The notes under the pieces: model-generated
What the model saw: the letters and a program-made list of their open reading frames with translations, nothing else
Database searches by the model: none
What the model was told of the DNA's origin: nothing
Source of the DNA: an uncultured Ruthenibacterium sp.
Lineage (GTDB): Bacteria; Bacillota; Clostridia; Oscillospirales; Ruminococcaceae
Direction of reading: 5' to 3'
NCBI GenBank assembly: GCA_944386555.1
Contig: CALXBN010000025.1
Span: 1 to 64,000 of the forward strand
Length of the DNA: 64,000 bases
Position numbers and translations under genes: made by a program
Shown here: one piece after another, positions 8,514 to 16,676 of the stretch
Numbering within the stretch: the first letter of the stretch is position 1
Layout of the letters: the number at the start of each line of letters is the position of its first letter

Positions 8514-9095
8514 ATGCCGCTGATTCTGGCTTCGGCCTCGCCCCGCCGCCGGCAGCTGCTGGCGCTGCTGGGCCGGCCTTTTTCGGTGCAGCCGGCAAAC
8601 GTGGACGAGCGCGCCATCTGCGCGCCCGGCCCCGCAGCATTGGCCCAGGCGCTGGCCCGGGCGAAATGCCTGGCGGTGGCCGCCGCCCGCCCCGGCGACA
8701 CGGTGATCGGCTGCGACACCGTGGTGGATGTGGACGGCCGGGTGCTGGGCAAACCGGAAAACAGGGCGGATGCAGTGCGCATGATGCAACTTTTATCCGG
8801 GCGCGGCCATTTGGTACATACCGGTGTGGCTGTGGCGCGCGGAAGGACAGTTTTGGTGCAGTGTGAGACCACCCGTGTGTGTTTTGCGCAGCTTTCTCCC
8901 CAAGAGATTGCGGATTATGCGGATACACCGGAACCTTATGACAAGGCCGGCGGCTACGGCATCCAGGGATACGCAGCCAGGTTCGTGTCCGGAATACAGG
9001 GCTGTTATTTCAATGTGGTGGGCCTGCCCGTGCATCGCCTGTATGAGATGCTGCAACAAATCGACAAAATTTCGTCAGAATTCTGTAAAAAATAG
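8514..9095 (+). CDS. maf: Maf family nucleoside triphosphate pyrophosphatase
   Basis: A 193-residue house-cleaning enzyme predicted to hydrolyse dTTP/UTP or modified nucleotides to monophosphates. It has the Maf hallmarks: N-terminal SASPRRRQLL, the acidic TVIGCDTVVDVDG segment, GKPENRADA and YDKAGGYGIQGYA. Maf proteins are also linked to septation control in Bacillus, which fits its place near zapA and a MinD-like gene. The ATG at 8514 lies 8 nt after AAAGGAG; the in-frame GTG at 8505 overlaps that site and was rejected. Confidence 0.93.
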   Translation: MPLILASASPRRRQLLALLGRPFSVQPANVDERAICAPGPAALAQALARAKCLAVAAARPGDTVIGCDTVVDVDGRVLGKPENRADAVRMMQLLSGRGHLVHTGVAVARGRTVLVQCETTRVCFAQLSPQEIADYADTPEPYDKAGGYGIQGYAARFVSGIQGCYFNVVGLPVHRLYEMLQQIDKISSEFCKK

Positions 9096-9134
9096 CAAAT
9101 TTTTGCCTGTTGTGAAAAACGTCCAAAAAAGACG

Positions 9135-9163
9135 TTGCGCAGACACTTTTTTTGTGATATAAT
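9135..9163 (+). promoter_or_regulatory. Sigma-A promoter for minD-like gene and mgsA
   Basis: TTGCGC (9135-9140), 17-bp spacer, TATAAT (9158-9163). It lies just after maf, so the following two genes can be transcribed separately. It also shows that reading-frame starts before about 9170 cannot be used from this transcript. Confidence 0.8.
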
Positions 9164-9215
9164 CTATTTTGTGGCAGCCGCGCTTTGCTGCGGGTGCCCG
9201 ATGTGGGGTGTGAAG

Positions 9216-9947
9216 ATGTCCGCCGAAGTGATCATGGTGGCGTCGGGGAAAGGCGGCACCGGCAAAAGCACTGTAGCCGTCCACGTGGGTGCCCGCCTGG
9301 CCGCCCGCGGGCACCGGGTGCTGCTGGTAGAGCTGGATTCCGGCCTGCGCAGCGTGGATTACATCGCCGGTGTGTCCGGCAAAACCGTATATGATATCGG
9401 GGACATTTTGTCCGGCCGGTGCGAGCCCGCCAAAGCCATTGTGGAAAGCGGCCTGTATCCCGGCCTATTTGTGGTTTGTGCACCCTATGAAGGGGGCGAT
9501 ATCCGCCCCGAGGCGCTGGCATCATTCATTGGCAGTGCACGTATGGTGTTCAGCCACATCATCCTGGATACCGCCGCCGGCATGGGCGTGCCATTTGCCG
9601 CCGCCAGAGCAGTGGCGGACCGTGCCCTGTTGGTGGTGACGCCGGATCCCGTGGCCCTGCGGGATGGGCGCATCGTGTGCGATGCCCTGAACACAGGCGG
9701 CTGCGGCGAAGTGCGGCTGGTGATCAACAAGGTGCCCCGCACCCTGGCGGGAACCGGCTTGCAGGATCTGGATGAATGTATTGACACGGTGGGTGCGCGC
9801 CTGATCGGTGTTGTGCCTGAAAGTGCCCCGCTGGCGGCAGCCGGCGCGCGCAGTGCCCCCCTGGACGGGGCAGACCGGGCCGCACAAGCCCTGGACGCCG
9901 TTGCGGCCCGGCTGTGCGGGGAAGAAATCCCGTTGACGGTGCGATAA
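9216..9947 (+). CDS. MinD/ParA-type ATPase
   Basis: A 243-residue deviant Walker A ATPase (KGGTGKST at about 11-18, switch region ILDTAAGMG at about 113-121). MinD-type proteins bind the membrane as ATP dimers and position the septum, usually with MinC. Here no minC or minE is adjacent, and a clear amphipathic membrane-targeting helix is not obvious at the C-terminus (EEIPLTVR). It could be a MinD acting with distant partners or another ParA-like positioning ATPase. The start at 9216 lies downstream of the promoter; the longer frame begins inside it. Confidence 0.8.
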   Translation: MSAEVIMVASGKGGTGKSTVAVHVGARLAARGHRVLLVELDSGLRSVDYIAGVSGKTVYDIGDILSGRCEPAKAIVESGLYPGLFVVCAPYEGGDIRPEALASFIGSARMVFSHIILDTAAGMGVPFAAARAVADRALLVVTPDPVALRDGRIVCDALNTGGCGEVRLVINKVPRTLAGTGLQDLDECIDTVGARLIGVVPESAPLAAAGARSAPLDGADRAAQALDAVAARLCGEEIPLTVR

Positions 9948-9968
9948 CCCGGCGGGTAGGAAGGAAGA

Positions 9969-10379
9969 ATGCGTATGAATATCGCCCTCATCGCCCACGA
10001 CGCGAAGAAGGAACTGATGGTGCAGTTTTGCATCGCCTACCGCCGTGTGCTGGGCCAGCACAACCTGACGGCAACCGGTACCACCGGCAAACTGGTGGCG
10101 GATGCCACGGGCCTGCCCATTCTGCGGTGCCTGTCCGGTACCCACGGGGGCGATCAGCAGATCGCCGCGCGCATCGCCTGTAACGAGATCGACCTGCTGC
10201 TGTTCTTCCGCGATCCCATCACTGTGAAACCCAACGAACCCAACGATATGAACCTGCTGCGTCTGTGCGACGTACATAACATTCCGGTAGCCACCAACAT
10301 TGCCACCGCCGAGGTGCTGATCCACGGCCTGGAGCGCGGGGATCTGGATTGGCGCAACATCGTCAACCCCCACCCGTGA
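9969..10379 (+). CDS. mgsA: Methylglyoxal synthase
   Basis: Converts dihydroxyacetone phosphate to methylglyoxal and phosphate, a glycolytic bypass used when phosphate is short. The 136 residues carry family signatures: [10 protein letters not shown] at the N-terminus, the phosphate-binding TTGTTGKL-like segment ([10 protein letters not shown]), [12 protein letters not shown] with the catalytic region, and [23 protein letters not shown]. The start is 21 bp after the MinD-like gene behind GGAAGGAAG, so the two form one unit ended by the terminator at 10403-10471. Confidence 0.95.
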   Translation: MRMNIALIAHDAKKELMVQFCIAYRRVLGQHNLTATGTTGKLVADATGLPILRCLSGTHGGDQQIAARIACNEIDLLLFFRDPITVKPNEPNDMNLLRLCDVHNIPVATNIATAEVLIHGLERGDLDWRNIVNPHP

Positions 10380-10402
10380 CTGTGCGTCCTTTTGCAAGAT
10401 TC

Positions 10403-10475
10403 AAACAGCCGGCCCTGAAAAGGTGCGGCGGCGTTTTCCCGCGCCGGCGCACCGCAGCGCCGGCTGTTTTTGCGC
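10403..10475 (+). terminator. Terminator after mgsA
   Basis: The outer stem ACAGCCGGC/GCCGGCTGT (10405-10413 with 10459-10467) encloses a second GC-rich stem near 10421-10453 and is followed by a short T run at 10467-10471. Confidence 0.7.
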
Positions 10476-10625
10476 CTGCCTGAAAAGCAGATTGTGCAAA
10501 AATACGGAACGCCCATTGCAATCAAACGCCTGCGCCTTGTGCTACAATGGAACCAGCGGCGGCCCTCGGGCGGCGTCCCGCCGGGCCCCACCATTTATCG
10601 GCCAACGCATAAAGGAGGAAGCGTT

Positions 10626-12026
10626 ATGGAATTTTTGAACGTGGAGATCCCCGTAAAGAACCTGCCGGAACTGGACCCGGGTTTCGTGCCCCTGGGGGCG
10701 TTTTTTGAAAGCTACGGGAAAAAGGCCCAAAAACCCTTGTGCATCGCGGTAGAGCGCAGCGGCGGCCAGATCGGTACATACGAAACGCACATCTGCGGCA
10801 CGCCCGACATGGCCCGGGCCGACGCATATTATGTAGACCGCCTGGTGAAATTCCTTTTGTGGAGCTGGGGCGGCTTCAAAGTAATGATCTGCGGTGACGA
10901 CACCGTGGCGGCAGCTGTTCGCGCGGCTTATTCCGAAGGCGGCGCGCGCCAGTTCGACAAGGAATTCATGGAAAATGTATACGAGACCGCCTTTGTGGTG
11001 GAGAGCCGCCCCTATGCGGACCGTCCGGCGCCCGTACATCGCGCGCAGAGCGTGGGCCGCCACACAAACGGCGGGCGCATTGGCTTCGACGCCGGCGGAT
11101 CGGACCGCAAGGTTTCTGCTGTCATCGACGGCAAAACCGTGTACAGCGAAGAGGTGGTGTGGTTCCCCAAGACCATTGCCGACCCCGATTATCACTATCA
11201 AGGCATTCTGGCGGCCTTCCACACGGCTGCCGCCAAAATTTTGGAACACGGCGGCCATGTGGACGGCATCGGCGTGTCCAGTGCCGGTGTGTACATCGAC
11301 AACAAGTGCATGGTGGCCTCCCTGTTTTTGAAGGTGCCCAAAGAGGCGTTTGAGCGCAAGGTCAAACACATCTACACCCGCGCAGCCCGGGCTCTTTCCG
11401 ACAGCCTGGGCTACGAAGTCCCCGTGGTGGTGGCCAACGACGGCGATGTGTCGGCCCTGGCAGGCGCCATGGGCCTGGGGGAAAACGGCATTATGGGCAT
11501 TGCCATGGGCACCAGTGAAGCCGTAGGCTATGTGGATGCCGACGGCAACGTGTGCGGATGGCTGAACGAGCTGGCCTTTGCCCCGGTGGATGGCGCACCC
11601 GACGCGATGGCCGATGAGTGGAGCGGGGATATCGGCTGCGGCGTCAAGTATTTCAGCCAGGATGCCGTCATCAAGCTGGCTCCCCGGGCGGGTATTCAGC
11701 TCGGCGGCGCCTCTCCGGCCGAAAAGCTGAAAGAAGTGCAGGCCCTGATGGCTGCCGGCGATGAGCGGGCCGCCGCCGTGTACCGCAGCATCGGTGTGTA
11801 TCTGGGCCACACACTGGCCCTGTACGCCCGGTTCTACGATATCCGCCGGGTACAGATGATGGGCCGGGTGATGTCCGGCCGGGGCGGCGATGTGATCCTG
11901 GCCGAGGCGGCCCGGGTGCTGAAAGAAGAGTATCCTGCGGTGGCGTTCGCCCCTGAGGCGCCGGACGAGAACACCCGCCGGGTGGGCCAGAGCGCAGCTG
12001 CTGCCAGCCTGCCCGAAGTGCCCTGA
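10626..12026 (+). CDS. ROK-family protein with extra N-terminal region
   Basis: A 466-residue protein. The first 150 residues are not recognised. From about 152 it shows the ROK sugar kinase/repressor fold: phosphate-1-like IGFDAGGSDRKVSAV, VDGIGVSSAGV and VVVANDGDVSALAGAMG, then a glycine-rich GIAMGTSEAVGYVD. ROK proteins either phosphorylate sugars or regulate sugar genes; no helix-turn-helix is evident. The usual zinc-binding CxCGxxGCxE motif is missing, with only DIGCGVKYF nearby. The ATG at 10626 follows AAAGGAGG by 6 nt; the longer upstream frame lies in a terminator. A TACAAT at 10543 may be its -10 box, but no good -35 was found. Confidence 0.78.
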   Translation: MEFLNVEIPVKNLPELDPGFVPLGAFFESYGKKAQKPLCIAVERSGGQIGTYETHICGTPDMARADAYYVDRLVKFLLWSWGGFKVMICGDDTVAAAVRAAYSEGGARQFDKEFMENVYETAFVVESRPYADRPAPVHRAQSVGRHTNGGRIGFDAGGSDRKVSAVIDGKTVYSEEVVWFPKTIADPDYHYQGILAAFHTAAAKILEHGGHVDGIGVSSAGVYIDNKCMVASLFLKVPKEAFERKVKHIYTRAARALSDSLGYEVPVVVANDGDVSALAGAMGLGENGIMGIAMGTSEAVGYVDADGNVCGWLNELAFAPVDGAPDAMADEWSGDIGCGVKYFSQDAVIKLAPRAGIQLGGASPAEKLKEVQALMAAGDERAAAVYRSIGVYLGHTLALYARFYDIRRVQMMGRVMSGRGGDVILAEAARVLKEEYPAVAFAPEAPDENTRRVGQSAAAASLPEVP

Positions 12027-12114
12027 GCGAGGCAGCCCTGCAAAAACGCCGGTCATCCCGCATCGGCCCGCAGTGGGGTGTACAGGAGGATCCTGGCCCC
12101 GGTACCGAAATCAT

Positions 12115-12155
12115 AAAAAAACGCGGCGGCCCGCCGGGGCCGCCGCGCTTTTTTT
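12115..12155. terminator. Bidirectional terminator between the ROK gene and udk
   Basis: A perfect 10-bp GC stem (12122-12131 with 12138-12147) with A residues before (12115-12121) and T residues after (12149-12155), so it serves both convergent genes. The udk stop codon lies in the T run. Confidence 0.9.
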
Positions 12156-12834
12156 ATGGCTGTCTGGTTCCCGGGCGCCCTTTGCCGCCGCGCCGGGCGC
12201 CGCCGGGGCCGGGCCGGCGGCAGCGGGCCAGGTGATGTTCCACCCGCCGCTCAATCAGGTCCAGCGCCACCGGGTTGCGCCCGCCCTCGGGCACGATCAA
12301 ATCGGCATAACGCTTGCTGGGCTCCACAAACTGTTCGTGCATGGGCTTCACGGTGGCCAGATACTGGCTGACGATGCTCTCCAGGCTGCGCCCCCGCTTC
12401 TTCACGTCCCGCACCACCCGGCGCAGGATGCGCACATCGGCGTCGGTATCCACAAAAATTTTGATATCCATCAGATCCCGCAGTTTGGGCTCGGCGAAAA
12501 TCAGAATGCCTTCCACCAGGATCACCGGCGAGGGGGCGATGTGCAGCGTTTCATCCGACCGGTTGTGGCGGGTAAAGTCATACACGGGGCAGTCGATGGC
12601 TTCACCCCGCCGCAGGGCGGCCAGATGCTCGACCAGCAGGTCCGTTTCAAAGGCGTCTGGATGATCATAATTCAGCCGGCAGCGCTGCTCGTAAGACAGT
12701 TCGTCGTGACGCTTGTAGTAGTTGTCGTGGCTGATGACGGACACCGCGCTGCCGAAACGCTGCTTCAGCCGGCGCGTCAGTGTGGTTTTTCCGCTGCCGG
12801 TGCCGCCGGCGATGCCGATGATCATTGGTTTCAT
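12154..12834 (-). CDS. udk: Uridine kinase
   Basis: Phosphorylates uridine/cytidine in pyrimidine salvage. The 226 residues begin MKPMIIGIAGGTGSGKTT, with the P-loop at about 8-17, then HDNYYKRHDEL and the NYDHPDAFETDLL substrate segment typical of the family, and the RRVVRDVKKRGRS lid region. The C-terminal 20 residues are Arg/Gly/Pro-rich and beyond the family core. The ATG at 12834 was chosen because GGGAGG precedes it by 6 nt and the P-loop then sits at the usual position; the frame extends 50 codons further without support. Confidence 0.92.
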   Translation of the reverse strand: MKPMIIGIAGGTGSGKTTLTRRLKQRFGSAVSVISHDNYYKRHDELSYEQRCRLNYDHPDAFETDLLVEHLAALRRGEAIDCPVYDFTRHNRSDETLHIAPSPVILVEGILIFAEPKLRDLMDIKIFVDTDADVRILRRVVRDVKKRGRSLESIVSQYLATVKPMHEQFVEPSKRYADLIVPEGGRNPVALDLIERRVEHHLARCRRPGPGGARRGGKGRPGTRQP

Positions 12835-13258
12835 GGCTGGCCTCCCTTGGCGCTGTACATAGAGTTTTCCGGGCGTGCCGGCGCGCCGGGGGCCGCGCCT
12901 CCCGGCACATTGCGGATACGTTACCCATACTATACCAAATTTTTGCCCGGGAGGGAAGAGCGTTTCAATGGGGCGGCGGCACACCCGGCTCTTCCTCCTG
13001 CCGGGCGGGCTGCCTTTGGGCGCTGCTCTGCGGCAGTTGTGCGCAGCTTCCAGAGGGCGCGGTTCCCGCCGCCGCTGCCCCGGTATCCGTCAGCTGCCTG
13101 CGCGCACCGCGTGCACCCGCTTGGCCCCGCAGGGGCCCGGGGTTTGCACGAAGCCGGTAATCGCTGAAAATTTCGGAAATCTTTCGAAATTTGTGCGGGG
13201 AGTTTTTCGTTTCGCCTGATAGAATAAGGGCAGAACAGCAGGGAAGGGGACACCGGCT
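12835..13258. other. Intergenic region between divergent udk and ECF sigma gene
   Basis: 424 bp without a supported gene. On the minus strand TATAGT near 12933 may be the udk -10 box, but no good -35 is seen. Near 13165-13195 there is an 8-bp inverted repeat (AAATTTCG/CGAAATTT), followed by TAGAAT at about 13219, shortly before the sigma factor gene. These could be its operator and -10 region, at low confidence. Confidence 0.35.
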
Positions 13259-13777
13259 ATGACGGAGCGGGAATTTACACAGCTGATGCAGCAGTATGAG
13301 AATCTGGCCTACACCGTGTGCCACCAGCTGGTGCACGACCATGACCTGGCCCAGGATCTGTGTCAGGAAGCGTTTCTGTCCGTGTGGCTGCACAGGGACC
13401 GCTGCCCCGACACACCGGATGGCCGGCGCAACTGGGTGTGCCGCATTGCCGCCAATAAGGCCAAGGATCATCTGAAAAGCGCTTATGCGCGGCGTGTGAC
13501 GGCTGCCGAAGCTCCCGGCGATGCCCCGGCCGCCCAGGCACAGGCACTGGGCGCGTCCAGCCTGGCCGAGCAGGTGGAACTGCGGCAGGCGGCCGATGCC
13601 GCCCGGGGCTGCATCGTATCGCTGGCAGAGCCCTACCGCACGGTGTGCGCGCTGCACTTTTTGGGCGGCGTGCCGGCCGACGCCATCGCCGCCCGGCTGA
13701 ACCGGCCGGTAAAAACCGTGCATACCCAACTGTACCGGGCGCGCCTGCGTATGAAAAGGCAGCTGTGTGCCGGATGA
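13259..13777 (+). CDS. ECF-type RNA polymerase sigma factor
   Basis: A 172-residue extracytoplasmic-function sigma factor. Region 2 spans about 5-75 (YENLAYTVCHQLVHDHDLAQDLCQEAFLSVW region, then RIAANKAKDHLKSAY), and region 4 about 115-168 (EPYRTVCALHFLGGVPADAIAARLNRPVKTVHTQLYRAR), with the DNA-binding helix at its end. No anti-sigma gene follows; the next genes are a response regulator and a histidine kinase. It is clearly paralogous to the sigma factor at 43415, sharing AANKAKDHLKSAY and KTVHTQLYRAR. The ATG follows GGGAAGGGG. Confidence 0.9.
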   Translation: MTEREFTQLMQQYENLAYTVCHQLVHDHDLAQDLCQEAFLSVWLHRDRCPDTPDGRRNWVCRIAANKAKDHLKSAYARRVTAAEAPGDAPAAQAQALGASSLAEQVELRQAADAARGCIVSLAEPYRTVCALHFLGGVPADAIAARLNRPVKTVHTQLYRARLRMKRQLCAG

Positions 13778-13873
13778 AAAAGCGGTGCGGATGTGGTAAA
13801 ATAGAAAGGAATCAATTTTGTGCAGGGCATATCCGGCACGGGCCGGCATGTTTTGCCTGAAAGGAGCCGTCTT

Positions 13874-14578
13874 ATGTCTGAGACCCATATCCTGGTAGTG
13901 GAAGACGATGCCGAGATCCGCCAGGGCGTTTCCATTTACCTGCGCAACCAGGGTTATATCGTTCATGGCGCGTCCAACGGCAAAGAAGGGCTGGCCCTGC
14001 TGGCCCGGCAGCCGGTGAGCCTGGCCATTGTGGACGTGATGATGCCTGTGATGGACGGCATCGAGATGGTCGTGCAGCTGCGCCGGCAATATGATTTCCC
14101 CGTCATCATGCTCAGCGCAAAATCGGAGGATATCGACAAGATCACCGGCTTGAATATGGGGGCCGATGACTATGTGACCAAGCCGTTCGTGCCCATGGAG
14201 CTGCTGGCGCGCGTAAACAGCCATCTGCGCCGGTACGAACGGTACCGCCGGATGGCGGCCGCCCCGGCCCGCAGCAGCCGGGTGCATACCGTGGGCGGGC
14301 TGGAGCTGGATGAGGATGCCGCAGCCCTGTACGTGGATGGCGAACCGGTGAAGCTGACGCCGCTGGAGTTCAAGATTCTGACGCTGCTGATGAAGCACCC
14401 CGGCCGGGTGTTTTCCGCCGAAGAGATTTACGAGCGGGTGTGGGGCGAGGCCGCCATCAACACCGACACCGTGATGGTTCATCTGCGCACGCTGCGCAGC
14501 AAGATCGAGATCGATCCGAAAAATCCCAAATATCTGAAGGTGGTCTGGGGCATTGGATATAAAATTGAGAAAGTTTGA
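13874..14578 (+). CDS. OmpR/VanR-type response regulator
   Basis: A 234-residue DNA-binding response regulator. The receiver domain (about 4-118) has the acidic pair Glu-Asp-Asp at 10-12, phospho-acceptor Asp54 (AIVDVMMP), Ser/Thr at SAKS and Lys in VTKPF. A winged helix DNA-binding domain (about 140-232) shows LTPLEFKILTLLMKHPGRVFS and VMVHLRTLRSKIE. Its start at 13874 follows AAGGAG by about 8 nt. The histidine kinase gene begins inside its 3' end, so they form a two-component pair. Likely signals are envelope-related, by family resemblance only. Confidence 0.94.
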   Translation: MSETHILVVEDDAEIRQGVSIYLRNQGYIVHGASNGKEGLALLARQPVSLAIVDVMMPVMDGIEMVVQLRRQYDFPVIMLSAKSEDIDKITGLNMGADDYVTKPFVPMELLARVNSHLRRYERYRRMAAAPARSSRVHTVGGLELDEDAAALYVDGEPVKLTPLEFKILTLLMKHPGRVFSAEEIYERVWGEAAINTDTVMVHLRTLRSKIEIDPKNPKYLKVVWGIGYKIEKV

Positions 14579-16523
14579 ATGGAACCCCCTGCGCACGGCG
14601 GCGACGCTGCTGGCTACGGGGGTTTTGGCGCTGGTGCTGGCCGGAGTGGGCGGCGACTGGGCTGCGCGGCAAACCGACCGCTTTGTGGAGGAAACCTTGG
14701 CGGAGTACGGTGGCTATCCCGGTGTGGAAGAGGCCATGGCGGCAGGCGAAGGGATCGAGCTGCAGCTGCCCGGCGCCGTGGAGCCTTCCCCCGAGGTGAC
14801 GGTCAACTGGGGCGGCCTGCAGGTGAAGGTGGATCCCGGCCTGCAGGTATACAGCGATTCCGAAGGTATATTGCCCTGGTATATCGAGCAGGAGACAGGC
14901 CGGGTCTTCAGCGCCGACGGCGGGCTGATCACCGGTTTTATCTACGATTATGATACCGGTGCGCTGGTGATGGCCGAAGGCGGTGCGCCGGTGCAGGGTT
15001 ATAATGTGGCGGAAAACGAACCGGGCACCATCACGATCTCCCTGCCCGGCCGCCGGGAGACGTATGCCAGCTTTTTCGCGCTGCCGTCGCTGCTGTGCGC
15101 CGGGATCGCCCTGGCCGCGGGTTTTGCGCTGGCTATGCCGCGATGGTTGGGAATAGGCCGCGGCTTTTGGGGCAAGCTGCCCCTGGAATGGCATGCCGGC
15201 ACAGCGATGATGGCGCTGGTGGGCTGCGTGGAAGTGGCGGGCGAGCTGTCATACACGGCTGTGGACGGCGGCCTGTCCAATGTGCTGCGCACGCTGTTTT
15301 TCCTGGATACCGGGGAAAGCGGCCGCCTGGCCCAGCTGCTGGTGGCGGGGGTGTTCTGGCTGGGGGCTTTCTGCCTGTTCCAGGCCGGTGCGTCCGTGGG
15401 TATGGGCCTGCGGGACGGCTTCAAGCGATACCTGCTGTGCCGGGTATGGACGGTGCGCTTTTCCGCCTGGCTGTGGCGCGGGGTGAAGGCCCTGGGCCGG
15501 CGGCTGACGGCCATTCGATTCGACCGGCCGGTGGACGGTACCCTGGCCAAGCTGCTGGCGGTGAACCTGGCTGCCATGGTGGCTTGCTGTGCAATGTGGG
15601 GGCTGGGTGTGCCTGCGGCGGTGGTATACAGCGCGGCGGCGTTCTTGTTGCTGCGCCGCTGGCTGCGTCGGCTGCAGGGGCAGTACACCGCCCTGCGCCA
15701 GGGCGTAAGCCGTATGGCCGCCGGAGATTTGAAAGCCCCTGTTCCCACCCTGCCGGAGGACAGCCCACTGGCCCCTGTGGCCCGGGACTTGGATGCCGTG
15801 CGCCGGGGCTTCGGCCAGGCGGTGGCCCGGGAAGTGCGCAGCCAAAATATGAAAACCGAGCTGATCACAAACGTCAGCCACGATTTAAAAACCCCCCTGA
15901 CGGCCATCATCACCTATGTGGACCTGCTGAAAGATGAAACCCTTCCTGTCGACCAGCGGCGGGCCTACGTGGATACGCTGGACCGCAAAAGCCAGCGTCT
16001 CAAGCGGTTGATCGATGACCTGTTCGAAGTGAGCAAAGCCGCCACCGGGAATGTGGAGTTTCGCAGGGAGCAGGTGGAGCTGGGCAGCCTGCTGCGGCAG
16101 ATCCAGTTTGAACTGGATGACCAGATACAGGCCAGCGGCGTGGAATTCCGCTGGCAGCTGCCGGAACGGCGTGCGCCTGTGGTGCTGGACGGCCAGCGCA
16201 CCTGCCGCATTTTCGAAAACCTGATTGTGAATATCACCAAATATGCGCTGCCGGGCACCCGCGCCTACATCCGGCTGGAACAGCAGGGCGGCGACGCGGT
16301 GGTGACCCTGAAAAACGTCTCTGCGGCCGAACTGGATTTTGATCCCGGTGAGATCACAGAGCGCTTTGTGCGGGGGGATAAAAACCGCAGTACGGAAGGC
16401 AGCGGCCTGGGCCTGGCTATCGCCCGCAGCTTTACCGAGCTGCAGGGCGGCACGTTTGCGGTGGAGACAGACGGCGATTTGTTCAAAGCTGCCGTCAGTT
16501 TCCCTCTGGCGGAGGAAAGCTGA
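14553..16523 (+). CDS. Membrane sensor histidine kinase
   Basis: A 656-residue sensor kinase. A first membrane segment (about 14-34) precedes a region of about 120 residues likely outside the membrane, then several membrane segments between about 165 and 370, and a HAMP-like linker. The dimerisation domain has phospho-acceptor His443 (VSHDLKTPLTAI). The ATPase domain shows an N box (IFENLIVNITKYA), FVRGDKN and SGLGLAIARSFTELQGG. It overlaps the regulator gene by 26 bp. The start is uncertain: TTG 14553 has AAGGTGG about 9 nt upstream, TTG 14565 is an alternative, and ATG 14579 is out of frame. Resembles VanS-type kinases. Confidence 0.88.
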   Translation: MDIKLRKFEWNPLRTAATLLATGVLALVLAGVGGDWAARQTDRFVEETLAEYGGYPGVEEAMAAGEGIELQLPGAVEPSPEVTVNWGGLQVKVDPGLQVYSDSEGILPWYIEQETGRVFSADGGLITGFIYDYDTGALVMAEGGAPVQGYNVAENEPGTITISLPGRRETYASFFALPSLLCAGIALAAGFALAMPRWLGIGRGFWGKLPLEWHAGTAMMALVGCVEVAGELSYTAVDGGLSNVLRTLFFLDTGESGRLAQLLVAGVFWLGAFCLFQAGASVGMGLRDGFKRYLLCRVWTVRFSAWLWRGVKALGRRLTAIRFDRPVDGTLAKLLAVNLAAMVACCAMWGLGVPAAVVYSAAAFLLLRRWLRRLQGQYTALRQGVSRMAAGDLKAPVPTLPEDSPLAPVARDLDAVRRGFGQAVAREVRSQNMKTELITNVSHDLKTPLTAIITYVDLLKDETLPVDQRRAYVDTLDRKSQRLKRLIDDLFEVSKAATGNVEFRREQVELGSLLRQIQFELDDQIQASGVEFRWQLPERRAPVVLDGQRTCRIFENLIVNITKYALPGTRAYIRLEQQGGDAVVTLKNVSAAELDFDPGEITERFVRGDKNRSTEGSGLGLAIARSFTELQGGTFAVETDGDLFKAAVSFPLAEES

Positions 16524-16603
16524 ACGCCCTTCGGCGGCCGCTCCGGCCCGCGGAGAGGGCGTGAGAAGCCATGGGAAAAGCGGCATGTGTGTGCCGGTGC
16601 AAA

Positions 16604-16643
16604 AAGATGCAGGCGGACGGCTTTGGCCGTCCGCCTGCGTTTT
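16604..16643. terminator. Bidirectional terminator between the kinase gene and fhs
   Basis: A perfect 12-bp stem (16609-16620 with 16627-16638). On the minus strand it is followed by a good T-rich run (complement of the A run at 16601-16605), so it is strongest for fhs; on the plus strand only GTTTTG follows. Confidence 0.8.
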
Positions 16644-16676
16644 GTATGGTTCGGATGATCCGCCGGCACAGGCGTG

